This document shows positions 21,606 to 32,816 of a stretch of 64,000 nucleotides of DNA, one piece after another. The notes under the pieces are model-generated. The model saw nothing but the letters and a program-made list of their open reading frames with translations. It made no database searches and was not told the DNA's origin. Made by a program: the position numbers and the translations under genes. Source of the DNA: Capra hircus (Eukaryota > Chordata > Mammalia > Artiodactyla > Bovidae); NCBI RefSeq assembly GCF_001704415.2, contig NC_030816.1, positions 78,943,713-79,007,712 of the forward strand. Direction: 5' to 3'. The number at the start of each line of letters is the position of its first letter. Positions within the stretch are counted from its first letter, which is position 1.

Positions 21606-22912
21606 TTTCTCAGTGGTTGCTTTAGGGTTCAGGAAAGGAATTGGTAGCTTTTCTTTTTCTATACTCAGAAACTGGATGTAGTATAAAGGTTTGCTGCTCT
21701 TTGAGAGTTTCATCCTTATTGCCCATTAGAAGCAAATGGGGTCAAAGTGATTTTTGTATTAATTTATAATAACTTTCTAAAGTTAGAGCTTGAGAAAAGG
21801 AGAGCAATGGGCTGGTAGCTGGAGAGGGATGATGAAAGATTGGGGATGGGATATGAGGCCAGTTCTGATCCAGAGGGAGAAGCTGATAAAATTGTTTCTA
21901 AGGAGCCTTTGGGAGACTGGTTATAATAAGCAAGTAGAGAGATGGTCCAGACATAAGACCCACCCCTCACCAGATCATCATCCTCTCCCCCAGTTCCCAC
22001 TCCTCACCCTCCACCCACCCTGTCTATCCCAAACTCTTTCTGGCCCTCGAACTTCTTTGAATGTCATTTCACATAGAGGAGGAAATCCACAACATCTACT
22101 TTATTCCTCAGTTGCTCACAGCCAACTTGAGATGAATCTTACAGTGTTTTTCTTAGACAGCAAGAAAGAACACAAGGGTGTGAAAGTTAAAAACTGAACC
22201 TTCTTCTGTAGGTAAGAACTTGATTTTTCAAGTCTTGTGGTGACTGCTCAGATTTTGTTACTCTGACCCCTGAAGGTTCAGGTGGAGCAGGAGTGCTAAG
22301 GCTCTGACCCTGGCCAGTGTGAGAAGGATTTAGGTGATGATCTCTGCTTTTGTCCTGCCTGCAAGCCACAGGTCTCCGGGTACTATCTGTCTGTCTGCTG
22401 CTCAGAGGCTGTCGGTGGAGGCGCTGGGCGCCACTGGGAAAGCTTGCCATGATTTCATCTGATTCAGCACGTGCTTGTGGAAAAATCTGTTAGCTAACTT
22501 GCCCTCACTTCTGTGGAATAATGCTCATTTGTAAGTCTTGGAAGAAAGCTATGTTTCTATAAGGGGGGAACGTTAGATTTTGGATTCCACTATTCACAAT
22601 GAGTGTTTTTGTTCAGTGTGGCCTTGAGTTTCGGGCTCAACCAGGGAGAGTCCAAACTTCCAAATAGTGAGATCAATCCTCTCATTTCAGTTTTTGGATC
22701 AAGATCTGTGCTGTCTCTTGTTAAAAGACCTGGGAAATAAGTCATCTCTGGCCTGATCATGATGTGCAGTAGACTGCCATAGGATTTAAAATCTGAGAAT
22801 GCTTTCGTGGTTTTGGTAAAGTGAGTTCCCATGAGGGTTTTGTCCTCCCCGATAGTTGTGATTTCTTTCTCATATGTGGCTAAGAGTTTTATTTATTTAG
22901 CTACTTCTAAGG
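21606..22912. other. Unique sequence, no gene seen
   Basis: About 1.3 kb. A CT/C-rich segment at about 21960-22030 gives a 135-codon plus-strand frame (21790-22197) without recognisable domain. No exon is supportable. Confidence 0.5.
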
Positions 22913-23056
22913 TCCTGTTTTTTTTTTTTTTAATTGAAAGATAATTGCTTTACAATGTTGTGTTGGTTTCTGCCTGGACAACGTGAATAAGCCATAGGTA
23001 TACAAATGTCCCCTCCCTCTTAAACTTTCCCTCCTACCCCCTACCCAAGAGTTTTC
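22913..23056 (-). mobile_element. Ruminant L1 3' end, heavily truncated
   Basis: A T run followed by AATTGAAAGATAATTGCTTT, ACAATGTTGTGTTGGTTTCT and AAGCCATAGGTATACAAATG is the reverse complement of the ruminant L1 3' UTR with its poly(A) tail. Confidence 0.85.
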
Positions 23057-23115
23057 AGGAAATGTCAAACAATTGTATTCACAGGATACCTTCTTCTTAC
23101 ATATTTAACCCTTTG

Positions 23116-23374
23116 GCTGCTGCTGCTGCTAAGTTGTGTCTGACTCTGTGCGACCCCATAGACAGCAGCCCACCAGGCTCCCCCGTCCCTGGGATTCTCC
23201 AGGCAAGAACACTGGAGTGGGTTGCCATTTCCTTCTCCAATGCATGACAGTGAAAAGGGAAAGTGAAGTCGCTCAGTCGTGCCCGACTCTTAGCGACCCC
23301 ATGGACTGCAGCCTACCAGGCTCCCCCATCCATGGGATTTTCCAGGCAAGAGTACTGGAGTCGGGTGCCATTGG
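23116..23374 (-). mobile_element. Bov-A2 SINE dimer
   Basis: GCT-rich tail, then two consecutive reverse Bov-A units. The linker between units includes CCAATGCATGACAGTGAAAA. Confidence 0.93.
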
Positions 23375-24008
23375 CAGTGTGCTGGAAATTCTAGTGTGAA
23401 AATGCACATTCATAAATGCTTCCTGTTGTTAACTAAGTTAGCTGATTAAAGGTGGTACCTGATTGTTCTGTTGATTTCTTTGTTTTTACGTCTGCATGTG
23501 TTAGGTATATGTTAGAATTAGTCAAGGCAAATCCAACTGCATCTTTGTAAATAATCTAATCATGGCTGCTGATATGTTGAATCATTTTTTCTTACAATTT
23601 ATCTCCAATTTTTAATTTGTTGTCTCAAGTTACAAAAGAGTTTGTTTTTGAAAATAAAGAGATGGTTCATCTGGATATGATTGTGACTCTCTAGTCTTTT
23701 AAAAGTAAGAAACTGCATAGCATATGTTTAAATAAAAAGAACTAAATGTTTCAGATTTCTGTGTCATAGACTTAAAAATTAAAACACAATATTATTAATT
23801 TGAATTGTCTCATTCACTTTTCTTTTGGTGGAGTTGAGAGAAGGAAAGTTCCTAGGAGTAAATATCAATACATATTTATTAATAATGTTAGTGATCTATG
23901 AAAATTTATTTTAATTCCTATTTTAAAAGTATATGGGGGAGATCAGGGGTTATATTAATTCAGATAGAAAATTCACTGCTCTTGTAAATCCTGGAGACGA
24001 CAGAGTCT
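23375..24008. other. AT-rich unique sequence
   Basis: About 630 bp of AT-rich DNA with no recognised family and no gene. Confidence 0.5.
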
Positions 24009-26011
24009 CTCAGTTCAGTTCAGTCGCTCAGTCGTGTCTGACTCTTTGCGATCCCATGAATCGCAGCACGCCAGGCCTCCCTGTCCATCACCAACTCCCG
24101 GAGTTCACTCAGACTCACGTCCATTGAGTCCGTGATGCCATCCAGCCATCTCATCCTCTGTCGTCCCCTTCTCCTCCTGCCCCCAATCCCCCCCAGCATC
24201 AGAATCTTTTCCAATGAGTCAACTCTTCGCATGAGGTGGCCAAAGTACTGGACTTTCAGCTTTAGCATCATTCCTTCCAAAGAAATCCCAGGGCTGATCT
24301 CCTTCAGAATGGACTGGTTGGATCTCCTTGCAGTCCAAGGGACTCTCAAGAGTCTTCTCCAACACCACAGTTCAAAAGCATCAAATCTTCGGTGCTCAGC
24401 CTTCTTCACAGTCCCAACGCTCACATCCATACATGACTACTGGAAAAACCATAGCCTTGACTAGATGGACCTTAGTCGGCAAAGTAATGTCTCTGCTTTT
24501 GAATATGCTATCTAGGTTGGTCATAACTTTCCTTCCAAGGAGTAAGCGTCTTTTAATTTCATGGCTGCAGTCACCATCTGCAGTGATTTTGGAGCCCCCA
24601 AAAATAAAGTCTGACACTGTTTCCACTGTTTCCCCGTCTATTTCCCATGAAGTGATGGGACCAGATGCCATGATCTTCCATTTTCTGAATGTTGAGCTTT
24701 AAGCCAACTTTTTCACTCTCCTCTTTCACTTTCATCAAGAGGCTTTTTAGCTCCTCTTCACTTTCTGCCATAAGAGTGGTGTCATCTGCATTTCTGAGGT
24801 TATGGATATTTCTCCCAGCAATCTTGATTCCAGCTTGTGTTTCTTCCAGTCCAGCATTTCTCATGATGTACTCTGCATAGAATTTAAATAAGCAGGGTGA
24901 CAATATACAGCCTTGACGTACTCCTTTTTCTATTTGGAACCAGTCTGTTGTTCCATGTCCAGTTCTAACTGTTGCTTCCTGACCTGCATACAGATTTCTC
25001 AAGAGGCAGGTCAGGTGGTCTGGTATTCCCATCTCTCTCAGAATTTTCCACAGTTTATTGTGATCCACACCGTCAAAGGCTTTGGCATAGTCAATAAAGC
25101 AGAAATAGATGTTTTTCTGGAACTCTCTTGCTTTTTCCAAGATCCAGCCGATGTTGGCAATTTGATCTCTGGTTCCTCTGCCTTTTCTAAAACCAGCTTG
25201 AACATCTGGAAGTTCACGGTTCACATATTGCTGAAGCCTGGCTTGGAGAATTTTGAGCATTACTTCACTAGCATGTGAGATGAGTGCAATTGTGCAGTAG
25301 TTTGAGCATTCGTTGGCATTGCCTTTCTTTGGGATTGGAATGAAAACTGACCTTTTCCAGTCCTGTGGCCCCTGCTGAGTTTTCCAAATTTGCTGGCATA
25401 TTGAGTGCAGCACTTTCACAGCATCATCTTTCAGGATTTGAAATAGCTCAACTGGAATGCCATCACCTCCACTAGCTTTGTTTGTAGTGATGCTTTCTAG
25501 GGCCCACTTGACTTCACATTCCAGGATGTGTGGCTCTAGATGAGTGATCACACCATCGTGATTATCTTGGTTGTGAAGATCTTTTTTGTACAGTTCGTCT
25601 GTGTATTCTTGCCACCTCTTCTTAATATCTTCTGCTTCTGTTAGGTCCAGACCATTTCTGTCCTTTATCGAGCCCATCTTTGCACGAAATGTTCCCTTGG
25701 TATCTCTAATTTTCTTGAAGAGATCTCTAGTCTTTCCCATTGTGTTCTTTTCCTCTGTTTCTTTGCATTGATCACTGAAGAAGGCTTTTTTATCTCTTCT
25801 TGCTATTCTTTGGAACTCTGCATTCAGATGCTTATATCTTTCCTTTTCTCCTTTGCTTTTCGCTTCTCTTCTTTTCACAGTTATTTGTAAGGCTTCCCCA
25901 GACAGCCATTTTGCTTTTTTGCATTTGTTTTCCATGGGGATGGTCTTGATCCCTATCTCCTGTACAATGTCACAAACCTCATTCCATAGTTCATCAGGCA
26001 CTCTATCTATC
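24009..26011 (-). mobile_element. BovB LINE, longest copy in the window (about 2.0 kb)
   Basis: Reverse complement of the 3' two kilobases of BovB. It runs from the TTCAG-repeat 3' end (CAGTTCAGTTCAGTCGCTC) to GGCACTCTATCTATCAGA. The 5' third, which would hold the endonuclease, is missing. CAGAGT at both edges may be a short target duplication. It is inverted relative to the 35.5-37.4 kb copy and covers the same part of the element. Confidence 0.96.
24020..26011 (-). pseudogene. BovB reverse transcriptase remnant, three frames
   Basis: The main frame (24571-26052, 493 codons) covers most of the RT. Its first dozen or so codons lie in flanking DNA, so its Met is not the family start. Motif A FIDYAKAFD is at about residue 313-321. 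The YADD box reads NADD at about residue 418, losing the conserved tyrosine. The frame then shifts after LNIQK. The C-terminal parts continue in two further frames at 24396-24671 (ITSWEIDGETVE onwards) and 24020-24430 (RRFDAFELWCWRR to the end). The endonuclease is absent through 5' truncation. Functional RT is therefore not expected. The family protein would nick DNA and copy BovB RNA, and also mobilise Bov-A/Bov-tA SINEs that share its 3' end (established for the family, not shown here). Confidence 0.93.
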
Positions 26012-27337
26012 AGAGTGTATTTTATAGAATATGAAATATATTTTATAGCCATAGAAGATCCATGGGGTGGGGGGAAATGTGTGATTCAGTGAAGTTATGC
26101 TAATTGAGAAAGGAAGTTATGTTCAGGTAGAACAGTCTAACCCTTTTTGCCAAAATGTTTCCCAGTTCCGTGTGTTTTCTCCTTGTAAGCATGTGTCTTA
26201 AACCTGTGTGAACCTGCTTTTCTGTGGACAGGAATTAAAGCTTGGAAAGATTACACTGTGGTCCTTTCTCTTTCTTCACCACCCACTCACCATGTGGTCC
26301 ATCAAACGGACCACTCAGTGGGTTGCCATCAGAAAAACACAGATGCTGACAGTAATCTATGTCATGAGTGGCGTTAGTCATTAAATCTTTGTTTACACAC
26401 AAATGACATAAAATGGAGTATTGAGGCATTAGCCAAAATAATTTAGGGAGAATTCTTTGAGCATGAGAATTTTTTTCCTTCATCTCTGCATTTCTTTATC
26501 TCTTTGGGATGCAGGAGATTTTAATCTTTGTTATATATGGACTAAAGTAATTTTTGACATGTAAGAGAATCATTTCCCCTAAAATTTTCTGTCTTTGCAT
26601 TTAAGAAAGCTATGTGTTATGTGGTTTGAAGTTCCAGGACTGTAGTTTATTTGCCTTTCCTCTTTGGGATGGTCATGTTAGTTGTCTTGCAGGTGTGGCT
26701 GTTACATTGTATCTTAAACACATTTTGTCAAGCCAGTTTTGATTTTACCTTGTTCCCAGGCCTTTTAGTTCCCTTACTGGGAATAGGCTAGTACAACTGG
26801 GTCCCATTTTGAGAACACGTGTATTCACTGCCACACTGGTGGCCTCAGGCCCTCTGGCACTGCCTAAGCCCTACTTGAATGCAGCCCCAGGAAACCAAAT
26901 ATTGTGTTGTTGGCACTGTACCACTTCTGTGATCTTTCAGGAATTGTGGCTAAGTTTTCTAATACTACTAATTCCCCCAGGGCAACTGGCTTCTCTCTTC
27001 CAGGCAACAGTTATAAGATAAAAAGATAAAATGTAGCCTTATGTTTCTGAGCAACCTTATCTGTGGCCTCTAGTATCTGTGGCTTAAAATACCCATTTTA
27101 TTGTGCGAGACTCCCTAATCACGTAATTTCCGCAGCCCCTTGGTTCTGAAATCCAAACTAGAAGCCCAGCAAGTGCTTCAAGTTTAAAGATAACAAGTTA
27201 AAGGGAAGAAAGCCTTAGCTTCTTATTCAAAACTGTGCCAGATATGAATTATACTCAGAACAAGAAATTTTTTGCAGAAGGTTGTTCCCATGTATCTTTC
27301 TCAGAGCAGCTCTGTCTACTTCTTTGAATACTCTTGT
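26012..27337. other. Unique sequence, no gene seen
   Basis: About 1.3 kb with no young repeat and no supportable exon. Confidence 0.5.
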
Positions 27338-27353
27338 CTCTTTTCTGCTCCTT

Positions 27354-27658
27354 TTTTGTTTTTTATTTATTTTATTTTTGAGCGTGCTGGGTGTTCATTG
27401 CATGCAGGTTTCTCTCTAGTTGCAGTGAGCGGGGGCTGCTCTCCAGGAGGGCTTCTCATTGCGGTGGCCCCTCTTGTTGAGAGCATGGGCAAGGTTTCAA
27501 CAGTTGCGGCTCCCGGGCTCTAGAGCACCGGCTCGATAGTTGTGGCACACAGGCTTAGATGCTCTGTGGCATGTTGGGTCTTCCCAGATCAGGGATTGAA
27601 CCCGTGTCTCCTGCATTGGCAGGAGGATTCTTTACCACTAAACCACCAGGGAAGCCAA
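27354..27658 (-). mobile_element. CHR-type tRNA SINE with TSD
   Basis: Reverse complement of a long tRNA-derived ruminant SINE: an AT-rich tail, GGGCTGCTCTCCAGGAGG and TTGCGGCTCCCGGGCTCTAG inside, and the head complement ACTAAACCACCAGGGAAGCC. Flanked by a 16-bp duplication with one mismatch (CTCTTTTCTGCTCCTT at 27338-27353; CTCTTTTCTTCTCCTT at 27659-27674). Confidence 0.9.
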
Positions 27659-27976
27659 CTCTTTTCTTCTCCTTGAAGCGTCTTCTGCCATTGGCTTCAG
27701 GGTCAGACCCTTTCTCCTGGCTGTCTTCTGTTTTTGCTCTTCATTTCTTTCCTGCTGCCTTCAGTTTCTCCTTCCAATTCTCACTGTCAGATTGATGTTC
27801 TCTGTAGGAACACTGGATCCTCTTCAGTGAATAATCGTGTTTCTGCCAAACTTCACCCACCATTTATGCATGTCATTACTGCCCGGTTAATACACCTCTA
27901 GTTAGACTTCTCTTCTGGGTTCAGTGATTTTAGTTTCCACCTGGATATCATTATTTGAATGTTTGCTACACTGCTA

Positions 27977-28164
27977 CGCTTCCCTGGTGGCTCAGACAGT
28001 AAAAAATCTGCCTGCAGTGTGGGAGACCTGCATTCGATCCCTGGGTCAGGAACATCCCTTGGAGAAGGGAATGGCAACCCACTCCAGTGTTCTTGTCTGG
28101 AGAATTCCACGAATAGAGGCTATAGTCGATGGGGTCGCAAAGAGTCAGACACGACTGAGCAACT
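27977..28164 (+). mobile_element. Bov-tA SINE
   Basis: Head CGCTTCCCTGGTGGCTCAGA, B-box-like CATTCGATCCC, and a Bov-A body to GACTGAGCAACTAATAC, with a small internal deletion near GAATAGAGGCTATAGTC. Confidence 0.92.
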
Positions 28165-29684
28165 AATACAGTCACTTTCCACTTCCTTTTACACTCCTAC
28201 AACTCAGTGTGTAAAGAAAAAAAAAGCCTTTTTTCTTTTAGAGTTCTTTCTTTTCGTGGAGCTTCTGCCTCAGAGTGTAATGGAGTCTGAGAGTCCCATG
28301 TTTGAATTCTGGCTAAGTTAGTAACCAATATTTCCTCCCTTATCATATTGGCTAGCACCTCCAAGAAGATAATGTTGCCTTGTTCCTGTTCTTGGGTAGA
28401 AAGCATTTAGTTTTCACCATTAAGTGTGATGTTATCTGTAAATGTTTTTGTATATGCTCTTCATAATGAAGACTTCTAAAAAATAAATTTAAAAACATTT
28501 TTATTAGCTAATTATGAATCAATATTTTAAATATTTAGAGAATCTCCACTGACAATAACAAAGCCAAAATCCGCTGTAAGGAAATTTAAGGAAGTTTAAA
28601 ATTGTACTTCAGGGAAACTGGCAGGGGTCAAAGAAACTGTCACCGATGAAGGAAGAAAAAAGATAAAATATGGTTTGGAAGAAATGAGCCTATAATAGTA
28701 GGTGCTAATTCTTCATTTGCTGAATGGGTGTGCAAAGGATGCAAATTTAATTTGGCTAACATTTTATTCTTGGCATCAAATCTTTCTGCTCATGATTTAA
28801 ATAAATCAGGAGAGAGAATAATTTTGGAATGTTGCAAATACTGTGTTATTCCTCTGTGCATGTATAAAGAGCATCACTGGAATTGTAATATCTGAGAAAT
28901 TTGGAGTTTAGCTCCCTTTTTTCATTATTAGGAAAATTAAACCGGATTTAGACCCAAAAGAGGCCTCTGGAACAGCCTGAACGTTCTCCTCATCAGAATC
29001 ACATGTTAAAACGTGAATCTTGTTAATACAAATGACCGTTCAGTGGACCATGGTTAATTCTGGGACAAGGTCATATACACAGACCTTGCTTGATTGGTGT
29101 AGGTGACCTTTGGAAGGCTATGATAGTAACAAGAATGTACTTTGTAAAAATAAGAACATTTTTGTAGTTAGAATTGTAATTTTCCTAGAACTTGGAGCTT
29201 ATGTTCAGTGTTAAATTGTTGATTATTATTATTATTTGTTTTTGTAGATTTATCTGGGCAGGTGAAGGAAAGAATAACTGTCTACAGAGTGTGCATTAGT
29301 TAGGTCTTTTAGGTGGAAAGTTAAGGGAGATGATTAATTAGAATTTTAAAGATGCTCTAGAGTATACTACGTACTCAGCAAACTTTTGTTAACACAATGC
29401 TGAATGAAAAAAGAGTGTTGGCGGGTGGGGAGGGAAAGACTTGTGTTGAAATATATAATTCTGTCCTTCCCCCCCACCCCCACCAAAAATGAGTTGGTCC
29501 TTGTTAGCTCTAAAATTCTTTTGAGTTCTGAGATAAATTATTAGTTGTTCAGGGCTTTATTCCAAGAGTTTTGCTTTCAACCTTAAGCAAGACTTCGCTA
29601 TAACTCCATTCCTTCTTCACCTAATTGTTATCTATAATTTTTCTCCATTCACTGTTTATTGTAAATATTGCTCACTTTTCTCAT

Positions 29685-29800
29685 GTCTAAAACGGGGGCA
29701 ATAAGACACATACCTCAAATATCGTGAGCCTTAAATGATGAGCTTGGCACTATATGTGGCATATATTGGGTCCTAAGTAAACAGAATATTAACCATCTTT
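29685..29800 (+). mobile_element. MIR SINE 3' part
   Basis: AAAACGGGGGCAATAAGACA, ACATACCTCAAATATCGTGA, AGCTTGGCACTATATGTGGC and GGGTCCTAAGTAAACAG follow the end of the MIR consensus in order. Confidence 0.75.
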
Positions 29801-32094
29801 GCTTTCCCCTTAGTCAAATAACTGCAATTATCTTTTTCCAGTGATTAAAACTATCATTTCTCTGGGTCTCTATTGTCCTAAAAAATATTTAAGCCCGTTC
29901 TTGTTACCCACAGCTAAATACTCTTTTCCCCTGATGTGGTAGGTCGGCCTGGAGGAATAGTTTTCTCTGTGTTCTTCAGGATTTGTTTCCGAGTCCTTAC
30001 TTCTGTATCCATTACGGTTCTGCATTTTTATCTGAAGCTGTAGTTGGCTGGGTCTTTGTTGTCTATCCTGTTTTCTGTGATACCTAGCCGGCCCAAAGGA
30101 ATTCTTTGTTTTTCCATTTTTACTTTTAGGAACAAAAGAGGCAGTCTTTTTCTCCAGCCATAAGAGAAAAGAGAAGCTTGGTTTGGAGAGTGTTCTCTCT
30201 TGCTGAATTACTAAGGAAAGGGCACATGGAAAACTTTTTCTTCAAATGTAAAGGGCACACATCGTACTGGGGAGCTTGGTGCATTTTCCTAAAGTGAGCA
30301 TGCCCGTGTAATAGGGATCCTAGCAAGTTTCAGAGAAGTCTCAAGCTGCTCTGAGCTGCATTAAGCCTTCTTGCCCTCCTCATCCTTCTGACTACCCACC
30401 TGTTGTGAGAAGCATTTCAGCCCCCTGATGCCCTCTGACCCGCCGTCTGCCAGCTGGTTCTGTGTGGACCGGGTTTTGCCTGCCCTGCCCTCTCTCCTTT
30501 GTCCCTAAGATGAGAAGTTTGGCGTTTAAGAGACAGGCTCTTTGTTCTTATTGCCGCCTGCCTTTGGGTAGATGGCAGAAAGAGGGAGAGAACGCTGCGT
30601 TTCCACTTTGCCTTAAACAGTCTTCCCTTGTGGCCAGCTGGAGATGGGATGAACAGGCAGGGACAGTGCTGAGTGAAACTCTGGCTGACTGCCTGCTTCC
30701 TTTGCTTTCTTCTCTGTTCAGTACAGCCTTGAAGATGAGTCACATGGCAGTGGGAAAGTCAGAAGCTAGTGTAGAAAAAAAAAAACCACGTGATTTTTAT
30801 GAGTAAGACTAAAAAGCCTAAACTTAGACGTTAGAAATGTAGAGTAAATGGAAGTGTTATGAATGGTGGGAGGAGGGTTATATGGTCTCTAAGTGCAGAG
30901 GTCAGAAGGAAATGGACTAAGGGATATAGGTTATATTATGAGGAACTTCCTGAGAGGGGCTCTGAGATATTGGAATGAGGAGTCACTGAGATTTTTTTTA
31001 GCACTCTCCTGGATGGATGGGGCTGTGTGTCTATATCACGCGCCAGCAAAGGCTGGAGTTGACTTTCTGATCTTCATTCTTTCATTTTTAGCTGGTTTCC
31101 TAAATATGATTACAGATACCAGTACTTTTTTTTTTAAAACTGCCATTCATTTAATGAGAAGAAATGGATTATTCAGGCATTCTGATATGGATTGCAGATC
31201 TTTCAAAAGTGATATGCTAAATATTTTCAGACTAAGGTATGAGTTTACATCCTAGCTTCCCTACTTAGCAGTTGCAGGACTTCAAAAAGAGGATTGTTGA
31301 GAATACTTAGATATTATTTATGAAGGACTTTATAAATTGCATATTTGCTGTATGCTACAGTGGGCTCTTAGACTTCCGGGAGAATTTCCATGTGAGTGTT
31401 GACCTCACATCTTCTGTGCCTTCTCTTTGATTTCCAGACCTCCTTGTCACTAGTGTCGCTTGGGGCACTGGAGGAGAAGGATCTTATTTATATTCTCCTG
31501 TTTGTTCTCGTTTTCAGAGCTCCCCCCTCCCGCCCTTCCTGAAGGTAGTGAAGGTGGGGAGGTACGGGGAGGTTTTGCATTATTGGAAAGTAAAGTCGGT
31601 TTTGAGAAAGTATAGGTTTAGAGAAGAAGGAGAGGGGGAAAACAAAGCTGGGAAACATAAACAGGCCGCCAGGATTGGGTAGGTGTGGGGTGCCTCAATA
31701 AAATCTATTTCAAATTTATATGTGTACATCATGTTCCGTGACTACTTAAAAATGTACCAGTGGTTCTTCCATCCATTCCTCTGTGTGAGCTGCGTTTTTC
31801 ACAGCAGCAGAGCTTAGGGAAAGGCAGTTGCAAGTAGCTTCCTGGAAGGTGTTAAAGATAAAAATTTGGTCTGTTTTTCTCTAAATGTAAGTAATGAGAA
31901 GAAATGTAAGCCTTTTTGATTTGACTCGTTACTTTTGTTAAATTAAGTTTGTATGTTGCATTTAGGGAAAGACCATGGATTCTCCACCTGCCATGCTGGA
32001 GGGTAGTGGGTCAGGCTGAGCGCTGTGCTACTTCTGCACCAAACACCACCCTGACCCCCTTACAAATGGTGAGCAAGGCCCCCAGGCTCTCTGT

Positions 32095-32350
32095 GTCAGC
32101 CTAGCCAGGGCCCTGCCTTAGGCCCGGCCAGCTGCACGCTCGTCTCTGCCGCCAGGGCATTGACTCAGGAGCTGGATGGCCAGCTGCGGCTCCTGTGATC
32201 CCGACTCACTTGCTGCTGTGAGTTGGGGATGGCGGCGTGTGGTGGCGGGTGCCCACCTCGGTCCGCCTTCAGGAGGCCTGACCCTGGTGATGCCGGGCCT
32301 TCTTCAGTGGTTTGTCCCCGGGCCGCCTAGGTTGTGATCTTGGTCTCAAC
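32095..32350. other. CpG-bearing GC-rich patch
   Basis: A local cluster of CpG dinucleotides (GGCCCGGCCAGCTGCACGCTCG, split by eye into smaller motifs; GATGGCGGCGTGTGGTGGCGG; CCCCGGGCCGCC) in otherwise CpG-poor DNA. It is short for a CpG island, and no start site or exon is visible beside it. Confidence 0.45.
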
Positions 32351-32439
32351 GCCAGAACAGGCTGCTCTGCCTTGGCTAGATGATCAGATCTGTTTTCAGT
32401 GACCTTATCACATTTTGTGTCCTAAAGTGTGGCCTATCG

Positions 32440-32637
32440 GAAGTCAGTTTTGTTTTCGTTGTTGGTGTAGACAACATAAATGTTTTCTCTCTGTTCTGGA
32501 GGCTGAAATTCTAAGATCAAGGAGCTGGCGGGGCCGGCTTCAACTGAGGCTTTCCCTGGTTTTCTCCATCCTCACGTGGTCCTCCCGCTGTATCGGCGCA
32601 GCCTGGTGTGTGTCTGTGTACCCTGATCTCTCTTTTC
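32440..32637 (-). mobile_element. MLT1-like MaLR LTR fragment
   Basis: Reverse complement of an old ERVL-MaLR LTR: GTTCTGGAGGCTGAAATTCT, AAGATCAAGGAGCTGGC, TCCTCACGTGGTCCTCCCGC, GTGTGTCTGTGTACCCTGAT. Truncated at its right edge against a T run. Confidence 0.65.
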
Positions 32638-32816
32638 TTCTTTTTTTCCTTTGAATCAACTTTTATTAAATTCAGTTCTTTGTTTGCAACATTCACACAA
32701 CATAAGTTAACTATTCAGTTCCGCAAGATAAAGAGTATTTCAAAGTCAGAAATGTAAATTTGCACACTGAAAGAAATATAAGCCTTGTATTTTGATAATT
32801 TTTAAAAGGGCAACTA
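32638..32816 (-). pseudogene. Possible retrocopied mRNA 3' end, source unknown
   Basis: Read on the minus strand, the segment ends with AATAAAA (plus-strand TTTTATT at 32661-32667), then about 14 bases, then an A-rich tail (T-rich at 32638-32649). That spacing is typical of a processed transcript. The roughly 150 bp before the signal are unlike the repeat families I know. No coding frame is recognisable, so only a 3' UTR would be present. It could instead be an unrecognised SINE or LINE tail. I do not recognise the source gene, and the right boundary is set only by the start of the next BovB. Confidence 0.35.

Larger units (their letters stand above)
28165..32439. other. Long repeat-poor block, no gene seen
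   Basis: About 4.3 kb without a young SINE or LINE, the longest such stretch here. It contains a MIR end (29685-29800), possibly another near 31245-31300, a C run near 29468-29485, and a CpG-bearing patch at its right end. Frames of up to 120 codons (30893-31255 plus; 30417-30743 minus; 30462-30806 plus) show no recognisable domain. It could hold regulatory DNA or non-coding exons, but nothing proves it. Confidence 0.5.

Noticed and set aside
24571..26052. The 493-codon frame as a functional host gene or a bacterial/phage-type reverse transcriptase
   Set aside because: It is BovB (RTE) RT by motif and neighbour copies, 5'-truncated, with a changed catalytic box and a frameshift. The surrounding DNA is plainly ruminant.
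30893..31255. 120-codon plus-strand frame with hydrophobic stretches
   Set aside because: The hydrophobic runs come from T-rich DNA; part may be a MIR end. No recognisable family or splice context.
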